Below, piece after piece: positions 7,001 through 15,985 of a stretch of DNA of 64,000 nucleotides. Every line of letters starts with the position of its first letter. Position 1 is the first letter of the stretch. The notes under the pieces were generated by a model, which was not told where the DNA came from, made no database searches, and saw only the letters and a program-made list of their open reading frames with translations. A program made the translations under genes and the position numbers. Source of the stretch: Caldilineaceae bacterium (GTDB lineage: Bacteria > Chloroflexota > Anaerolineae > Caldilineales > Caldilineaceae); contig OY282376.1 in NCBI GenBank assembly GCA_958295845.1, positions 4,105,022-4,169,021 on the forward strand. The letters are read 5' to 3'.

Positions 7001-9490
7001 CTAGTTTCTCAGCGGCTTGCCGGTCTTCAGCATGTGCCAGATGCGTTCCTGGCTCTTTGGGTAGCCGCAAAGGGTCTTGAATGCTTCACGTTCCAAGTTG
7101 AGGAAATACTGCTCGTCCATCCAGGCTGGCTGGCTGAGCTCACCACCGCAGAGGACGTAGGCCAGATGGTCGGCGATGATCGTTTCGTGAGCAGTGATAT
7201 GGCCTGCCTCTCGCATCATGTAGATGCCCACCCTCATATTGGCGAGGTAATCGCGGCCGGCCGCGAAGATGTTGCCGTTGACGGCGGGGGGGGTGTAGCC
7301 TTCTTCAGCCATGCGCAGAACTTCGGCTTTAGCTTCAGACAGTAGATGGTTGTAATTCATTACCACGCGGTCACGTTGATCGAGAAATCCCATCTGGCGC
7401 GCCTCTGCAGCCGAAGAAGAAACCTTGGCGAGGGCGATGAGCTCGAATACCTGCTCCAGGCTGGACGCAGGGTTGGCGTTCTGCTCCCCCATGTGCGGGT
7501 TGACGAGGCGGCGAACCAGCTCCTTGCATCCACCGGCAGCCGGGATCAGGCCGACACCTACTTCGACCTGGCCAATGTAGAGTTCGGCATGAGCAACGAT
7601 ACGGTCGGCGCCCATCGTCACCTCCGCGCCGCCGCCAAGAGCCAGCTGATAGGGCGCTGCCACAACAGGCTTGGGCGCGCAGCGCAACTGCTGCATCATC
7701 TGTTGCAGCGCGTTGATCGCCTCGTCCAGCTTGTCCGACTGACCCGACTGGGCCAGAGAACCGATCAGGAAGAGGTTGGCGCCCGCGCTGAAGTTGCCAC
7801 CCTGATTGCCAATCACAAGCCCGGTAGCATCTCCGTGGAGACGCTCGATGGCCGCGCTGGCGATGGGTCCGATCTCCAGGTCCAAGGCGTTCATTTTGGT
7901 ATGGAACTCCAGCAGAAGCACGCCGTCGCCCAGGTCCAGCAGGCTGGCAGAACTGTTTTCGGCCAGCGCGCCCCGACCGCGTTTGAGAGAAGGAATGCTG
8001 ACCGCCCGTTCGCTGTCTTCGCGGTCTTCGTACTCACCGGATTGCGGGTCGTACACTTGCAGGCGCGCCGAGCTCGCCCCGTTGCCGCTACTTTCTTCAA
8101 ACCGGTAGAAAGTACTGTGGCCTCCATCGAGCATATCCTGCACCCACGGGGCGACCGTCAAGCCTTCCTCCGCCATACGCTGCGTTGTAGCCGCGACACC
8201 CAGTGCATCCCAGGTTTCGAACGGTCCCATCTCCCAGCCGAAGCCCCACTTCATGGCGTTGTCGATATCCTCAGGGTTTTCCGCGATCTCGGGCAATCGC
8301 TTGGAAGCGTAGGCCAACGTGCGGCTCAGCGTATGCCAGAGCAGGGCGGCAGCCTCGTCGCCCGTTTCTTCGCCGTCCTGGCTGGTAGTCTGGGCCGCGA
8401 CGAGGCCGCGCAGACGTTCGGGCAGTGGAGCATTTTTTGCAGCGTCCACACTGGGCCAAGAGGTGCGAGCCGGTTGCAGGTAGTCCACTTCGCCTTCGGA
8501 GGCCGCTTGCAAGTCCAGTCCCCAAAAGCTTCTCCTGCCTTCGCTGTCGACAACCGTCTTGTAGAAGCCCTGGCCGCTCTTGGAACCGAGGAGACCGTTC
8601 TGAATTAGGGTCATGAGCACTTCAGAGCCAAGTGGCCCGCGTAAAGTGTCCCTGTCCTCGTCGTCGGGGATCATGTCGTAAAGATGCTCTCCGACAAGCG
8701 CGGCCACGTCGATGCCGACCACGTCGAGCAGACGGAAGGTAGCCGTCTTGGGCCGCCCGATCAACGGGCCGGTCAGCCTGTCCACCTCCTCGACAGTATA
8801 GTCGTTGGCGATGGCGAACTCCAGTAGACTGCTCTGGATATAGCTGAACATGCGATTGCCTATGAAGTTGGGCACGTCCTTGGCGATGACAACGCCCTTG
8901 CCCAGGCGTCTCTCGGCAAATGCTTTCATATCGGCAACGACAGCCGGATCGGTCTGCGCTCCGGGAATCAGTTCCAGCAGGCGCAGATAGCGGGGCGGAT
9001 TGAAAAAGTGGGTGCCCAGAAAGCGGCGCTGAAAGGCCTGGCTGCGGCCGGAGCTGATGATGTGAATGGGTATGCCCGACGTATTTGTGCTGATAACTGT
9101 GTGGGCCGGCGCAACCGCCTCCAGTCTCGCCATCAACTCCTGTTTGGGGCGGGGCCGCTCCAAAATGGCCTCGATAATCCAGTCGCTCTGCGCGGCCGCG
9201 GCCTCCAGGTCATCATCGACATTGCCCAGCGTGATCAACTCAGCCAGTTCGGGGCTGAAAAGACTGGCCGGCCTGGCCTGAGTCATCCTCTCGAATCCGG
9301 CTTGCACGATCCGGTTGCGGACGGCGCGGTCTTCCAGTGACAGCCCTTTGGCCTCCTCCTCTGGCGTCAGTTCGGTCGGCGCGACATCCAGCAAATGGGA
9401 GGAGATTCCGGCGTTGGCCAGGTGTCCGGCGATGGCCGCGCCCATAGTACCCGCGCCGATGACGGTAACATGGCTGATTTGTCTGTTCAT
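7001..9490 (-). CDS. fadN: 3-hydroxyacyl-CoA dehydrogenase / enoyl-CoA hydratase, FadN type
   Basis: 829 residues from the ATG at 9490, whose Shine-Dalgarno aggag lies in a 22-bp tandem repeat. The N-terminal half is an L-3-hydroxyacyl-CoA dehydrogenase: TVIGAGTMGAAIAG, STNTSG, FLGTHFFNPPRYLRLLELIPG with the catalytic His-Glu area, and KDVPNFIGNRM. The C-terminal half is an enoyl-CoA hydratase: GNFSAGANLF forms the oxyanion part and LYIGQVEVGVGLIPAAGG the second active-site block. This dehydrogenase-first order and length match Bacillus FadN rather than E. coli FadB/FadJ, which have the hydratase first. With the thiolase downstream it completes the hydration, oxidation and cleavage steps of beta-oxidation. 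Confidence 0.92.
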   Translation of the reverse strand: MNRQISHVTVIGAGTMGAAIAGHLANAGISSHLLDVAPTELTPEEEAKGLSLEDRAVRNRIVQAGFERMTQARPASLFSPELAELITLGNVDDDLEAAAAQSDWIIEAILERPRPKQELMARLEAVAPAHTVISTNTSGIPIHIISSGRSQAFQRRFLGTHFFNPPRYLRLLELIPGAQTDPAVVADMKAFAERRLGKGVVIAKDVPNFIGNRMFSYIQSSLLEFAIANDYTVEEVDRLTGPLIGRPKTATFRLLDVVGIDVAALVGEHLYDMIPDDEDRDTLRGPLGSEVLMTLIQNGLLGSKSGQGFYKTVVDSEGRRSFWGLDLQAASEGEVDYLQPARTSWPSVDAAKNAPLPERLRGLVAAQTTSQDGEETGDEAAALLWHTLSRTLAYASKRLPEIAENPEDIDNAMKWGFGWEMGPFETWDALGVAATTQRMAEEGLTVAPWVQDMLDGGHSTFYRFEESSGNGASSARLQVYDPQSGEYEDREDSERAVSIPSLKRGRGALAENSSASLLDLGDGVLLLEFHTKMNALDLEIGPIASAAIERLHGDATGLVIGNQGGNFSAGANLFLIGSLAQSGQSDKLDEAINALQQMMQQLRCAPKPVVAAPYQLALGGGAEVTMGADRIVAHAELYIGQVEVGVGLIPAAGGCKELVRRLVNPHMGEQNANPASSLEQVFELIALAKVSSSAAEARQMGFLDQRDRVVMNYNHLLSEAKAEVLRMAEEGYTPPAVNGNIFAAGRDYLANMRVGIYMMREAGHITAHETIIADHLAYVLCGGELSQPAWMDEQYFLNLEREAFKTLCGYPKSQERIWHMLKTGKPLRN

Positions 9491-9498
9491 TGGGGCGC

Positions 9499-9542
9499 TC
9501 CTATCACTCACCGTTATATCTCCTATCACTCACCGTTATATA
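9499..9542 (-). repeat. 22-bp tandem duplication carrying the fadN ribosome-binding site
   Basis: Two adjacent 22-base units (9499-9520 and 9521-9542) differ only at the last base. Read on the minus strand each unit ends in gataggag- or gatagga-type sequence, so the Shine-Dalgarno core of fadN is duplicated. The proximal copy is correctly placed for the ATG at 9490. The distal copy also places an in-frame ATG upstream, which could give a slightly longer N terminus. Confidence 0.85.
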
Positions 9543-9675
9543 TAGTCAGTACTTCTCTAGTGTCGCGGGCGCGGAAAAGTGAAAGTTGAAGGGCTGGGAC
9601 GTGAGTTTTTCCGCTCGAAATACCGATTTGCCCGGATTGACCATATTACATCAGAAGAATTTACTCAAAGAGACT

Positions 9676-10521
9676 TCAGAATAGCCCGAAAAACAAGTCC
9701 AGCAGTCCAAAGAAGCGCAGAATCGAATATATGACGACCACAATCAGGAGATAGCGTACCCAGCGATTGGCGTCCTTCACCGTCACGGCAAAGCGCACCG
9801 CAGCCCAGGCGCCGATACTCTGGCCCACCGCCATCAGCGCGCCGATGCCCCAATTGATCTCCAGGGGCGACAAGATGAAGACGACGAATGCGACAATGTT
9901 AAGTGCCAGCACAAAGATTAGCTTGACCGCGTTGGCGTGGACAATCGTGTATCCTACGCCCAGCACAAGAGCGGTCACCAGAAAGACGCCAACCCCGGCC
10001 TGAATGAAACCGCCGTAGATGCCGATGGCAAAGAACAGAAGCAGCACAAAGGGTTCTGGTCGCTCCTTGCGCACTTCGGACCTCTCTCGCAACCATTTGG
10101 TCGGATTAAAGAAGATCGTTACGAGGACGACTATCAGCATGCCACCGATAGCCAGATTCATGGCGTCCTTGTCCAGAAGCGTGGCCACATAAGCGCCGAC
10201 GAGCGCGCCCGGCATCCCCGCGGCGCTCAGCCAGAGGCCGAAACGCAGAGAGTCGGGGTCCAATATGTTTTCCGCCTTCTGTCGTTCTGTTGCGCCTCCT
10301 CGCAGTTGCATCCGGCCGCTGCGGGCGAAGGTCGTAATGCCTACCACGTTCTGTATGATGACCCCAATCCGGTTGGTGGCGTTGGCGGCGCCGGAGTCGA
10401 GACCCAGAAATACCAGCATCGGCAGGGTCACCGCCGAACCGCTGCCGGCCAGCGTGTTGATGATGCCGGCGACGATGCCGGCAAGAATTGCCAGGAAGAA
10501 TTGCAGGGGAGAAATATCCAT
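9676..10521 (-). CDS. Sulfite exporter TauE/SafE family membrane protein
   Basis: 281 residues with multiple hydrophobic segments throughout. The N-terminal GIVAGIINTLAGSGSAVTLP is the hallmark first repeat of TauE/SafE (DUF81) permeases, and the related second-half motif GIYGGFIQAGVGVFLVTALV marks the internal duplication. Family members export sulfite, sulfoacetate or related organic anions, and many are uncharacterised. It begins 8 bases after the stop of the upstream aminotransferase gene, so the two are almost certainly co-transcribed. The substrate cannot be told from sequence; an anion derived from amino-acid or sulfonate catabolism is plausible. Confidence 0.87.
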   Translation of the reverse strand: MDISPLQFFLAILAGIVAGIINTLAGSGSAVTLPMLVFLGLDSGAANATNRIGVIIQNVVGITTFARSGRMQLRGGATERQKAENILDPDSLRFGLWLSAAGMPGALVGAYVATLLDKDAMNLAIGGMLIVVLVTIFFNPTKWLRERSEVRKERPEPFVLLLFFAIGIYGGFIQAGVGVFLVTALVLGVGYTIVHANAVKLIFVLALNIVAFVVFILSPLEINWGIGALMAVGQSIGAWAAVRFAVTVKDANRWVRYLLIVVVIYSILRFFGLLDLFFGLF

Positions 10522-10529
10522 AGCGGCTC

Positions 10530-11699
10530 TCAGAGACCCGGCACGATACGGGCTAGTCGTTCGACAGTTTTTTCCAGATCGCCCATCGCTGTGGCGAAGC
10601 TGAAACGGACGTAACCTTCACCCGCTTCGCCAAAGGCGATACCCGGCGTCGTGGCAAGCAGGCCCTCCTCCAGTAGGACCTGAGAAATCTCGAGGCTCTT
10701 CTTGTCCGACTGCGTAAACTTGGCGAAGAGGTAGAAGGCGCCCTCAATAGGGCTGCTGCGGATGCCAGGGATCTCGTCCAGCGCGTCCAGCAGGAAGTTG
10801 CGGCGCTGAACGTAGGAGTCGACCATCTCGTGAACGCAATCTTGAGGGCCGTTGAGAGCTGCCGCGCCAGCGACCATGGAGAAGCTGGCCGCAGACGTAA
10901 CGGTCTGGGTCTGGTAGGTACGGGCCAGTTTGGCAACGGTCAGGGGGGCGGCGAGCCAAGCAAGGCGCCACCCGGTCATAGCGTAACTCTTGCTGAAACC
11001 GTTGATGATGATGGTTCGTTCCGCCATGCCGGGCATACTGGCAATCGAACGGTGACGGGCGCCGTCGAAGAGGATGTGTTCGTAGATCTCGTCACTGAGG
11101 ACATACAGGTCGTGCCTCTGCGCGAAGGCGGCAATGTCGTCGAGTTCCTCCTGAGTCAGCACCCGACCGGTCGGGTTGCTGGGTGAACAGATCATGATCA
11201 GCTTCGTCTTCTCGCTGACGTGTTCCTCCAGCTGTGCGGCGCGGACGCGAAAGCTGTCGGCTGCCGGCAGAGGTACGTGAACAGGTACGCCGCGGTTCAG
11301 CCGCACCATCGGCGCGTAGCTCACCCAAGCCGGGTCTAGGATCATGACTTCATCACCCTCATTGAGCGTCGACGCCAGAGTAGAAAAGAGCGCCCACTTG
11401 CCGCCCGGCGTTACAACCAACTGGTCGGGTACAGCCTGCACGTTGTTCTCGCGCTCCAGCTTAGCACATATTGCGTCCAGCAGCTCAGGCTTTCCGAATG
11501 ACGGAGGATAATGGGTGTCTCCGGCTGCGATGGCGTCGAATGCAGCCTGCTGGATATGTTTGGGCGTGTCAGAGTCCGGCTCGCCCCCAGCCAGATTAAT
11601 CACGTCGAGACCCTGCGCAGCCAGTTCGCGGCCTTTCTGCATCATCAGTGTCGTCGGGCTGCCCGGCACGGACTCGACAAGTCGAGAGAGGGGTTTCAT
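10530..11699 (-). CDS. Class I/II pyridoxal-phosphate aminotransferase (aspartate aminotransferase-like)
   Basis: 389 residues, full length for fold-type I aminotransferases of the AAT I-gamma/AspC-like kind. Visible motifs are NLAGGEPDSDTP near the N terminus, the SPSNPTGRV segment, DEIYEHILFDG with the PLP-contacting Asp and Tyr, and the Schiff-base Lys in GFSKSYAMTGWRLAWL. The C-terminal RFSFA supplies the substrate carboxylate-binding Arg. It transfers the amino group of a neutral, acidic or aromatic amino acid to a 2-oxo acid; specificity is not readable. It is directly followed by the TauE/SafE gene in one transcription unit. A second, unrelated-subclass aminotransferase lies 181 bases upstream. 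Confidence 0.9.
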   Translation of the reverse strand: MKPLSRLVESVPGSPTTLMMQKGRELAAQGLDVINLAGGEPDSDTPKHIQQAAFDAIAAGDTHYPPSFGKPELLDAICAKLERENNVQAVPDQLVVTPGGKWALFSTLASTLNEGDEVMILDPAWVSYAPMVRLNRGVPVHVPLPAADSFRVRAAQLEEHVSEKTKLIMICSPSNPTGRVLTQEELDDIAAFAQRHDLYVLSDEIYEHILFDGARHRSIASMPGMAERTIIINGFSKSYAMTGWRLAWLAAPLTVAKLARTYQTQTVTSAASFSMVAGAAALNGPQDCVHEMVDSYVQRRNFLLDALDEIPGIRSSPIEGAFYLFAKFTQSDKKSLEISQVLLEEGLLATTPGIAFGEAGEGYVRFSFATAMGDLEKTVERLARIVPGL

Positions 11700-11880
11700 C
11701 AGAAATCACCTGCCTACTGTGTTATGCCTTCAATCGAATGGGATTGGATTTCAATTTGGAAATAGAACAGTATCTTGACTTTATGAGTGAAGACGCCTTC
11801 AGAAATGTAGCAGAGCTCCATGCAACGGGATCAAATGCAACATCAGCCCCGATCCTGCGCAGCCTCAATACTGCCTGCCA

Positions 11881-13074
11881 TCACTCCAGAACGTCTACAA
11901 TGCCCGCACAGAGGTATTCCATATTGGCTTCGGTCATCCCCGCGACGTTGATGCGGCCGGAACCGACAATATAGATGGAATGGCGCTCGCGCAGCGCCTG
12001 TACCTGCGTCGGCGTCAGGCCGCTGTAGCTGAACATGCCTCGCTGATGAGCGATGAACGAGAAGTCACGGTCCGCGCCCTGCTCATCGAGCGTTTCGACG
12101 AAGTGGTGGCGCATGTCGTTGATGCGGTTGCGCATATCCGCCAACTCCACTTCCCAACGCTGACGCAGGTCGGGATCACCCAGGATTTCCGCCACAATCT
12201 GGCCGCCGTGGGCAGGGGGATTGGAGTAGTTTGTGCGCACGCAGATCTTCAAATGGCTGTGGGCGGCCTCCGCCGCCTCCGAACTGGCCGCCACCAGGGT
12301 CAGTGCCCCTACCCGTTCATTGTACAGTCCGAAATTCTTGGAATAGGAGGTGGCAACCAGGAATTCGCGGCAGTGGTCTGCGACGATTCTGACTCCGGAC
12401 GCGTCCTCATCGAGCCCATCGCCGAAGCCTTGATAGGCGAAGTCCAGCAGCGGCAGAATGCCGCGTCCGGCGCAGAGGGAGGCAACCTCCTGCCACTGTT
12501 GTGTTGAGAGATCGGCGCCGGTGGGATTGTGGCAACAGCCATGCAGCAGAAGAATATCCCCGGCAGGGATGGTCTCGAGGACGGCCATCATACGGTCGAA
12601 GTCGACCCCGTTGCTGTCGGCGTCAAAATAGGGATAGGAAGACGCCTGCAGGGCAGCGCCTCCGAACAGATTGGGATGATTCGGCCAGGTCGGGTCACTC
12701 AGCCAGACCGTCGCCTTGGGTGATATGCGCCGCACAAAGTCGGCTGCAACGCGTAGTGCGCCAGTACCCCCGGGCGTTTGTACAGTGGCAGCGCGTTCGT
12801 CACTGAGAATGGTGTGCTCGCTGCCAAAGACGATTTGCTGGTTCAACTCTGCATATGAAGCAAGACCGTCGATAGGCAAATAGCTCTTGGTTGCCTCCGA
12901 ACGCAGTAGACGCGCTTCGGCCTCTTTCACAGTGGACAGTACAGGCGTCTGACCGCTGCCATCTTTGTATACGCCTACCCCCAAATTGATCTTCTTCGGA
13001 TTCGTGTCTTTCTGAAATTCCACCGTCAGCCCAAGTATAGAGTCTTCCGCGGCAGGATTGATCGTTTCGAACAT
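11881..13074 (-). CDS. Aromatic/aspartate aminotransferase (AspC/TyrB subclass Ia)
   Basis: 397 residues of the proteobacterial/eukaryotic-type aspartate and aromatic aminotransferase subclass. It opens with INPAAEDSILGLTVEFQKD and KINLGVGVYKD, followed by KSYLPIDGLASY, HGCCHNPTGADL, DFAYQGFG and the PLP lysine in SYSKNFGLYNERVGAL. The C-terminal SGRINVAGM contains the Arg that binds the alpha-carboxylate. The ATG follows aaaaagg at a good distance. It interconverts aspartate or aromatic amino acids with their 2-oxo acids using 2-oxoglutarate. Same strand as adenine deaminase (80-base gap), possibly one operon. Why two aspartate-type transaminases lie side by side is unclear. Confidence 0.9.
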   Translation of the reverse strand: MFETINPAAEDSILGLTVEFQKDTNPKKINLGVGVYKDGSGQTPVLSTVKEAEARLLRSEATKSYLPIDGLASYAELNQQIVFGSEHTILSDERAATVQTPGGTGALRVAADFVRRISPKATVWLSDPTWPNHPNLFGGAALQASSYPYFDADSNGVDFDRMMAVLETIPAGDILLLHGCCHNPTGADLSTQQWQEVASLCAGRGILPLLDFAYQGFGDGLDEDASGVRIVADHCREFLVATSYSKNFGLYNERVGALTLVAASSEAAEAAHSHLKICVRTNYSNPPAHGGQIVAEILGDPDLRQRWEVELADMRNRINDMRHHFVETLDEQGADRDFSFIAHQRGMFSYSGLTPTQVQALRERHSIYIVGSGRINVAGMTEANMEYLCAGIVDVLE

Positions 13075-13153
13075 TTAATTTGCCTTTTTCAAATCGTAAG
13101 CCGAAATAAAGAGTGGTTTCCGAGACTGGTGGGTTCGCTGCAGTCAAATCTAC

Positions 13154-14875
13154 TTACTGCTTGGCAAACAGGTCAACGAAGTTGAAAGTCTCAACATCCA
13201 CAAGACCTTGGTCGGTCAGTTTCAGTTTTGGGATCACTTCCAGGCCCATGAAACTCATCGCCATGAAAGGATCGTAAATGGTTGCGCCCAGTTCATGGGC
13301 TGCGTCCAGGAGCGCATCGTAGTCGCTGCGGACTTTTGCCAGCGGTTGTGCGCTCATCAAGCCGGCTACCGGCAGCGGCAGAGTGGTCAAAGATTCCGAC
13401 CCGTCAGCGATTGCCAGTCCACCTCCCATCTCGGCAACGGTTCTGGCTGCATTCGTCATCGACTCGTCATCGACGCCGATGATAACCAGATTGTGATGGT
13501 CGTGTGCGATTGTGCCGGCGATGGCCCCGCGCTGCAGACCGAACCCCTGTATGAATCCCAAACCCATGGATCCGCTGGCGGTGTGCCGGTCGACTACGGC
13601 TATCTTCAGAATGTCTCTCGCCGGATCGGACACGGCTTGACCGTCCTCGATCCGCGCCTCTAGAATTCGCTCTTCGGTCAGGACCTGATTCTCCAGCGAA
13701 CCAATGACGCGAACGTGCGAGCCCGCAGCAGGAATGCGCAGGTCGAAGCTATCCCATGCCACCCTGACTGTGGATGACACCGACGCGGGAACGGATGCCA
13801 AAACAAGGCTGCTGTCGTCTAACAGGCGACCATTCTCTGCCCGCAGTTGGCCGTCGGTATAGACGAGCGCGGCGGAGGGGGCTTGCAGGTCGTCAAAGAC
13901 CATCAGGTCGGCCCGCCTCCCGGGCGCGATGGCCCCCCGATCGTGCAGACCGAACCATTCAGCGCTATTAAGGGTAGCAATGCGGAAAGCTGTGACCGGC
14001 TCAATCCCAAAGGAGATTGCCTCCCGCAGAATGTAGTCGATACTCCCGTGCTCGAGCAAGTCACCGGGCATGCGGTCGTCAGTGCAGAAACAGATGCGGC
14101 GGTCGTTGCGCGCGTTGATCAACGGCAACAGCGTATGCAGATTGCGGGCGTTGGTCGCCTCCCGAATCAAAATGTAGAATCCCCGCGCCAGCTTCTCGGA
14201 AGCTTCCGCCACGGTCGCGCATTCATGATCGCTGCCCGGTCCGGCGGCTGCGTAGGCGTTGAGGGGTTGTCCGCTGAGTGCAGGCGCGTGGCCGTCCCGG
14301 GGCCGTCCGTTGAAAGCTGCAATCTTGGCAAGAACTTCCTGGTCGCCTTGAATGGTGCCGGGGAAGTTCATCAGTTCAGCCAATCCGTGGACCGTCCCTT
14401 CATCCAGGAGCCCAGCCAGATCCTCGGCGGTGAGAACAGCGCCGCTCGTTTCCATGTGTGTGGCCGGTACGGCCGAGGGGGCCATCAGCACAACCTGAAG
14501 GGGTATGTTTCGGCTGCATTCGGCCATAAAGCGAACGCCTGCTACACCTGCCACATTGGCAATTTCGTGGGGATCGGCCGCGACCGTGGTCACCCCGCAC
14601 GGCACGACTGCTTCAGCGAACTGGGCAGGCAGGCAGAGGCTGCTTTCGATGTGAACATGGGCGTCAATGAGACCAGGCGCGACGAAGGCCCCTTGCAGGT
14701 CTACCTCTTCAGTGGCAGCGTAGCTCGCGCCGACACCGGCGATGCGCCCACCGCAGAGAGCCACGTCTGCTTCTTCGATGTCCCCCGACAGGACGTTGAC
14801 TATGCGTCCGTTGCGCAGCGCCAGGTCGGCAGGCCGGTCGCCGCGAGCGACTGCAAGTAAGTCGAAGTTTTGCAA
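13154..14875 (-). CDS. ade: Adenine deaminase
   Basis: 573 residues, full length. The TTG start at 14875 is set by a strong AGGAGG (plus-strand positions 14884-14889) eight bases upstream. Metal-site motifs are APGLIDAHVHIESS (HxH) and VVADPHEIANVAG, typical of AdeC-type amidohydrolases. RICFCTDDRMPGDLLEHGSID carries the catalytic Asp, and the C-terminal domain shows QGFGLQRGAIAGTIAHDHHN and GGGLAIADG. It hydrolyses adenine to hypoxanthine and ammonia in the cytoplasm. The divergent ribokinase and nearby M20 hydrolase suggest nucleoside and purine salvage or catabolism in this block. Confidence 0.95.
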   Translation of the reverse strand: MQNFDLLAVARGDRPADLALRNGRIVNVLSGDIEEADVALCGGRIAGVGASYAATEEVDLQGAFVAPGLIDAHVHIESSLCLPAQFAEAVVPCGVTTVAADPHEIANVAGVAGVRFMAECSRNIPLQVVLMAPSAVPATHMETSGAVLTAEDLAGLLDEGTVHGLAELMNFPGTIQGDQEVLAKIAAFNGRPRDGHAPALSGQPLNAYAAAGPGSDHECATVAEASEKLARGFYILIREATNARNLHTLLPLINARNDRRICFCTDDRMPGDLLEHGSIDYILREAISFGIEPVTAFRIATLNSAEWFGLHDRGAIAPGRRADLMVFDDLQAPSAALVYTDGQLRAENGRLLDDSSLVLASVPASVSSTVRVAWDSFDLRIPAAGSHVRVIGSLENQVLTEERILEARIEDGQAVSDPARDILKIAVVDRHTASGSMGLGFIQGFGLQRGAIAGTIAHDHHNLVIIGVDDESMTNAARTVAEMGGGLAIADGSESLTTLPLPVAGLMSAQPLAKVRSDYDALLDAAHELGATIYDPFMAMSFMGLEVIPKLKLTDQGLVDVETFNFVDLFAKQ

Positions 14876-14989
14876 GGACTACGCCTCCTGGTAAAGGATC
14901 CGCCAAGCTCAATAGCAGAGGGAACTCACTGTCCTCAGTTCACAGGCTCGCGGGCATTATAGCACAGTCGGCAGGGATAGATGTCCCTT

Positions 14990-15017
14990 TTGGCAGCCGA
15001 ATTCTCAATGTTACAAT
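14990..15017 (+). promoter_or_regulatory. Candidate sigma-70 promoter for ribokinase
   Basis: TTGGCA at 14990-14995 and TACAAT at 15012-15017 with a 16-base spacer, 36 bases before the rbsK start codon. Both hexamers match the consensus at 5 of 6 positions or close to it. It lies in the divergent gap between adenine deaminase and ribokinase. Confidence 0.5.
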
Positions 15018-15053
15018 CCACTGGAAAGTCCCCTCCTTTCAGCTATCTGCGCC

Positions 15054-15956
15054 ATGTCTATTCTCGTATTCGGCTCACTCAACATAGACCACGTCTACCA
15101 GGTTGAGCATCTTGTTCGCCCGGGAGAGACGCTGCCCAGCACGGAATATCGTCGCTTTCAAGGCGGAAAGGGGGCGAATCAGTCGGTCGCCCTTGCGCGC
15201 GCAGGCGCGGACGTCTATCTCGCGGGTCGAATCGGCCCGGAGGGTCTTTGGTTGAGGGACGCCATCGCCGCCGAAGGCGTAAACGTAACGCACGTCGGTC
15301 TCGATGACCAGCCCACCGGTCACGCTATAATTCAGGTAGACGCCGCCGGAGAGAACTCGATCCTTCTCTATGGGGGAGCCAATCTCACTGTTACGTCCGA
15401 CGATGCCCACTACGTGCTCTCGCGATTCGGCGAAGGCGACTGGCTCCTGCTCCAAAACGAAATCAGCGCCCTGCCTGCAATTCTGAGCGAAACATCCGAA
15501 CGGGGGTTGACCGTTGCTTTCAACCCCGCGCCGATGACGCCGGAGGTGTTAAGTTACCCACTCGACGTCGTTTCCCTGTTCGTTGTCAACCAGACGGAGG
15601 GCGCGGCGCTGGCGGAAATTGAGAACGCTTCCCCTAAAACAATCGTGGAGGCGCTGCAAGCCCGCTTTCCCGATGCCGCGATTCTGCTTACTCTGGGTGG
15701 AGACGGTTCTCTCTATGCTCGCGGCGGGGCGTGCATCAGGACGCCGGCGCATTCGGTCGAAGCGGTGGACACGACAGCCGCCGGCGACACTTTCACCGGC
15801 TATTTCATTGCTGAGCGTATGGCTGGCGAATCGATTGAGAAGTCGTTAGCCCTGGCTTCGAAGGCGGCCGCTCTCTGTGTCACCAGGCCCGGCGCGGCCG
15901 ACTCGATACCGCGGCGCAGCGAGCTTGAAGGGACGCCTACTGCCAGTGAGGAGTGA
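15054..15956 (+). CDS. rbsK: Ribokinase (PfkB family sugar kinase)
   Basis: 300 residues. The PfkB signatures are complete: SLNIDHVYQVEHLVRPGETL at the N terminus, GGKGANQSVALARAGA (signature 1) and DTTAAGDTFTGYFI (signature 2) with the catalytic Asp in the AGD. Length and layout fit ribokinase, which makes ribose 5-phosphate from ribose and ATP. A deoxyribose or related pentose cannot be excluded. It is transcribed divergently from adenine deaminase with a promoter-like pair in the gap, and it converges with the M20 hydrolase gene (29 bases between stops). Its likely job is recovery of ribose from nucleosides. Confidence 0.88.
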   Translation: MSILVFGSLNIDHVYQVEHLVRPGETLPSTEYRRFQGGKGANQSVALARAGADVYLAGRIGPEGLWLRDAIAAEGVNVTHVGLDDQPTGHAIIQVDAAGENSILLYGGANLTVTSDDAHYVLSRFGEGDWLLLQNEISALPAILSETSERGLTVAFNPAPMTPEVLSYPLDVVSLFVVNQTEGAALAEIENASPKTIVEALQARFPDAAILLTLGGDGSLYARGGACIRTPAHSVEAVDTTAAGDTFTGYFIAERMAGESIEKSLALASKAAALCVTRPGAADSIPRRSELEGTPTASEE

Positions 15957-15985
15957 CCTGGCGGCTTCTCGCGAGACCATCGGGG

